A stretch of DNA of 64,000 nucleotides from Pontederia crassipes (lineage: Eukaryota; Streptophyta; Magnoliopsida; Commelinales; Pontederiaceae), in NCBI GenBank assembly GCA_030549335.1, contig CM060198.1, positions 54,631,995 through 54,695,994 of the forward strand. The letters run 5' to 3'. The notes beneath the pieces are model-generated. The model searched no databases and was not told where the DNA came from. It worked only from the letters and a program-made list of their open reading frames with translations. The position numbers and the translations under genes were made by a program. Positions 61,300 to 64,000 of the stretch are shown piece by piece (within the stretch, counting starts at the first letter, position 1; every line of letters begins with the position of its first letter).

Positions 61300-63090
61300 T
61301 TAAAAAAAAATCCAAAGTGTTGAATCATATCTTTTATAGTGGCACATTTAGAGTTTGAGCATTTCAATCAATCAGCCTACACTGACAATCTTTTTTATCT
61401 TTTCTATTTTTGCAAATTCGTGGTTCAAATACCATTCCCATCCGGTGTATATGGTAAAATATCGTGTAACTCATCTTGTAGCAATTTGACTTCAATCAAA
61501 ATTTTAATCAAAACTATGCGTTATTTTAGGTATTCTAATTAAGTGACCTACACATGTGATTTAAAAAATATTTGTGTATAGGGGAAAATATGAACTAGAA
61601 ATACTGCCATGGAACGAGCAATCTTATGTATGTCTTCTGAAACAATCAAACAAATAAGTATTAATAACATGAGATGCTAAATTTAATCAACAGGAAATAG
61701 GGATTTTTCCTTTTAATTTGGAAAAAAATGGCCAAGCATATGTTTATGTGCCTTTCAATTTCTTCCATATATATCCCTATAATTTCTTCCATTTCCCAAG
61801 AACAGTTAATTGCGATGCCTAAAATAATGTTTCAAGACCTATAGAAATCATTTAAAACATCATCATTAAATTATTTAAAACATTATTAATAGAAGGATAC
61901 ATAATATTATATATACCCCAGTAATTAATTGTGCTTCTGTATTCAGTTAATTCTGCAAGAAAAAAATACATTTCTTGCATTTTCTCCTGCATATAACAAT
62001 TAGAGATTGGTACATGCAGGATTGCAGATGCCTTGATCTTTAAAATAGAAATCTCCATATGTTGAAATTGAAGAATCTTCTGGTGGATAATAAAACAGAA
62101 GTACTGTCCAGCATGCATCCTTGTCAAAACCTAGCTGTATTCTTATATCTAATCAAATGTACATTACATAAACTAAATTATTGAAAGAGTAATAACATCT
62201 GAATACGATAGATGCGATTTATATTGGACATGCATGGAATATACATGTTTAGTTCAGTGATCAGTGGAGCCACTAACATATGTCAATGCATTTGCTCAAT
62301 AATTAAGGAGGACAGATTTTTTGCAAGTTGTAATAGATTAAAGTCCATAGGAAATCCACCCACAAAATCTAGAACATGAAGATTTCGGCAGATGAATGAA
62401 TGATTATACATATATATTATGCATACTAAATAGTATTGTTGTGCAGTTCTGGCAATAGATCTGAACTGAAGATAAATGTCTTTTTTTTTCCTCAAATGGA
62501 ATCATCTTTTTTTCTTTCCCTGTCTCAATTCTCGATCGACACCACTTTTGTCTGCTGTCCAAATCACCCTCTCTTCTGGCACCAAACTAAGAAAATTTTC
62601 AAGTCATGTGTCTTGAATATGGTGATAAAAGGTGAAGAAGAAAACTCCCAATTGCATGGAAATCACAGGCCAGGATCAAAGATTTAAAATTAGCCTAATC
62701 TCAAGAACATTTTATATGTATGATAAGCTAGACAGTGTGCGTTTGTGTGTGTGTTTAGGTTCAATCCTCAATTGGTTAACTTGACCTCAAAACTAAGTAA
62801 AAAATTAATTGAAACAAAGAACTCTCTTTGTATTTCTTATAAGAAGACTTCATATATTACAAAAACAACTAAAGAATCGGATATAAAATATATGTATATT
62901 AAGCAACATAAGCATGGAGATTAAACTCAGACCACAGAAAGAACCAAAGGTGAATCAGAAAAAAAAAACTGACCTTTTTTGCATCTTCTCCAGAAAACCT
63001 TCAAGTAAACTGATTTATTCGTTAACCAGGAGAAAGACAATAAATAATCAGTTCATTAATTAATATCTTTTGCTTTTCTTTCCTTATTTC
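61300..63090. other. Intergenic DNA downstream of MIR167
   Basis: No gene is supported on either strand. The stretch is AT-rich with only short random-looking frames, and it lies 3' of the minus-strand MIR167 precursor. Part of the primary transcript may extend into it. Confidence 0.5.
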
Positions 63091-63093
63091 TTT

Positions 63094-63264
63094 GGTGCTC
63101 CCATCAGTAGATGAAACTGCAACATGATCTGATCATATCCGTTCTCACCCATGGCCAACTAAGTTACTAACTACTATCAAAATCAAAAGGAGACACACAG
63201 GATGTATACAGGAGATATATATTGACCAGATCATGCTGGCAGCTTCAGCTTCTTGTGGTGCACC
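63094..63264 (-). ncRNA. MIR167 precursor hairpin
   Basis: The minus strand contains TGAAGCTGCCAGCATGATCT, followed by G, at 63247-63227. This is the mature miR167 sequence. It lies on the 5' arm. The 3' arm at 63130-63110 (AGATCATGTTGCAGTTTCAT, then C) pairs with it apart from a small asymmetric internal loop, as expected for miR167 star. Outside the duplex a lower stem forms between GGTGC (63264-63260) and GCACC (63098-63094). The loop is about 96 bases. miR167 targets the auxin response factors ARF6 and ARF8 in plants and thereby affects flower and root development. The terminal G of the 21-mer (with a possible extra G as a 22-mer) is like several monocot miR167 forms. A short frame at 63145-63339 overlaps it and is not needed to explain the locus. 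Confidence 0.95.
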
Positions 63265-63335
63265 ACTGAAAAGATGAGTACCCTTGAACAGTGCTGGGGC
63301 GACTTGGCGGAGGAGTAGAGGAGGAGAGGCCAAGA

Positions 63336-63346
63336 CCATATATAGG
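63336..63346 (-). promoter_or_regulatory. TATA box of the MIR167 transcription unit
   Basis: CCTATATATGG on the minus strand stands about 90 bases before the miR167 sequence and about 72 before the base of the hairpin. A start near 63305-63310 would give a short 5' leader, in line with RNA polymerase II transcription of plant miRNA genes. The start is inferred. Confidence 0.6.
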
Positions 63347-64000
63347 AGGAAGAAAGGAGGAATGAGAACTAAGGAGATGGGGGAATGAACTGTGATGGTC
63401 TAAGTGGTTACTTGCTCATTGTTCTTTGGTTTTAATGTCATGAGTCATGACCAAACACAAATAAAAAGACTAATTAACACTTAAAAAGGCATGCATATAT
63501 GGTCCATTAGCAGAAGACAAGATATATGTATATATAAATTCATATATATATATATATATTGAATAAATTAATGTCTGGTCACAGGGCACCCCACTACCAT
63601 GCAGTTAGGGCTTCTAACTTTACTACCAAACTTTAGTGACTTTTGGAGACACCCCTCTGATGCATTTACACGTCTCCTTCATCCCATTTTCCCCTCCATA
63701 TAACGCTCCACATACTAACGACAAGCACAGGCACAAGCCGCACAACGCATGAGGGGAGAGAGAAAGAGGGGAGGGAAAATGTTCTTTGAGCTGAAGTCAT
63801 CATTTCTGACCATATGCACAGATATGTTTCATCTACTGCATGTTGAGTCTCATCTGTAAGCTAGGCTAAGAAGAAAGATGAGAGCAAAAGTTTCTCTCTC
63901 ATGTTCGGTTGCATTTAATTAATTATTCCAAAGAACTGTATCGACTTTGATTGCAGGAAGACTGCTATCGCAAAACAGCACACAAACTATCCACTAAGAA
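63347..64000. other. Upstream region of MIR167 to the window end
   Basis: Presumed promoter DNA of the minus-strand MIR167 gene. It contains a (TA)n tract at about 63544-63560 and a purine-rich GAGGGGAGAGAG patch at about 63752-63778. No coding frame is convincing up to the end of the window. Confidence 0.5.

Larger units (their letters stand above)
57974..61300. mobile_element. Probable Pack-type TIR element carrying a kinase fragment, split by a solo LTR
   Basis: Left end GTCCTACCAACTTAAGTTGA and, inverted, right end GTCTTACCAAGTTGGGATGG continue into a shared GTCCTCCCA. This makes imperfect inverted termini of about 40 bases. Removing the nested solo LTR (58741-60993) leaves about 1.07 kb. 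The interior is GC-rich and includes a MAP kinase kinase fragment, so the element probably picked up host DNA. The right end also resembles the TIR element at 52989-53773. No clean target duplication was found, so the outer limits are approximate. Confidence 0.55.

Noticed and set aside
63145..63339. Minus-strand 64-codon frame
   Set aside because: It runs through the miR167 sequence and the hairpin. The miRNA explains the locus, and the peptide has no recognisable feature.

Overview
The window is nuclear DNA of a flowering plant. Genes are split by GT-AG introns, intergenic DNA is AT-rich, and the space between genes is filled with plant transposons (hAT, Mutator-like, CACTA, solo LTRs, RTE and L1 relics, a SINE). 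The miR167 precursor and the plant-specific gene families fit only a land plant. A monocot outside the grasses is my guess from protein resemblance; the sequence alone does not settle it.

Layout. 1-2.5 kb: AT-rich upstream DNA. 2.66-11.27 kb (+): 12-exon gene for a three-RRM hnRNP Q/R-like RNA-binding protein, with two DNA transposons in its 2.7-kb intron 5 and a third just downstream. 16.06-17.98 kb (+): Agenet/ENT chromatin-reader gene. 19.57-23.27 kb (-): type-A G-protein gamma subunit, four small exons, a 3.2-kb first intron holding a LINE relic and a SINE, and two upstream ORFs in its leader. 24-25 kb: nested DNA transposons. 25.48-25.90 kb (+): short proline-rich protein behind a cluster of ACGT elements. 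28.63-31.09 kb (+): VTE3, the plastid methyltransferase of plastoquinone and tocopherol synthesis. 31.1-35.9 kb: no gene; a CACTA element and a perfect 45-bp inverted repeat. 35.9-46.2 kb: a tandem duplication carrying two almost identical calmodulin-like genes; unit 1 also took up two Mutator-like elements, one full of GC-rich hairpin modules. 46.2-63.0 kb: no intact gene; two large solo LTRs of one family, a chain of TIR elements and a captured MAP kinase kinase fragment. 63.1-63.3 kb (-): a MIR167 precursor with a TATA box.

The genes do not form a functional cluster. They serve separate roles: RNA processing, chromatin reading, G-protein signalling, prenylquinone synthesis, calcium sensing and auxin-linked miRNA control. 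Exon boundaries were placed by hand from GT/AG sites, reading-frame continuity and family resemblance. They need transcript support. The transposon calls rest on terminal inverted repeats plus target-site duplications read directly in the sequence.
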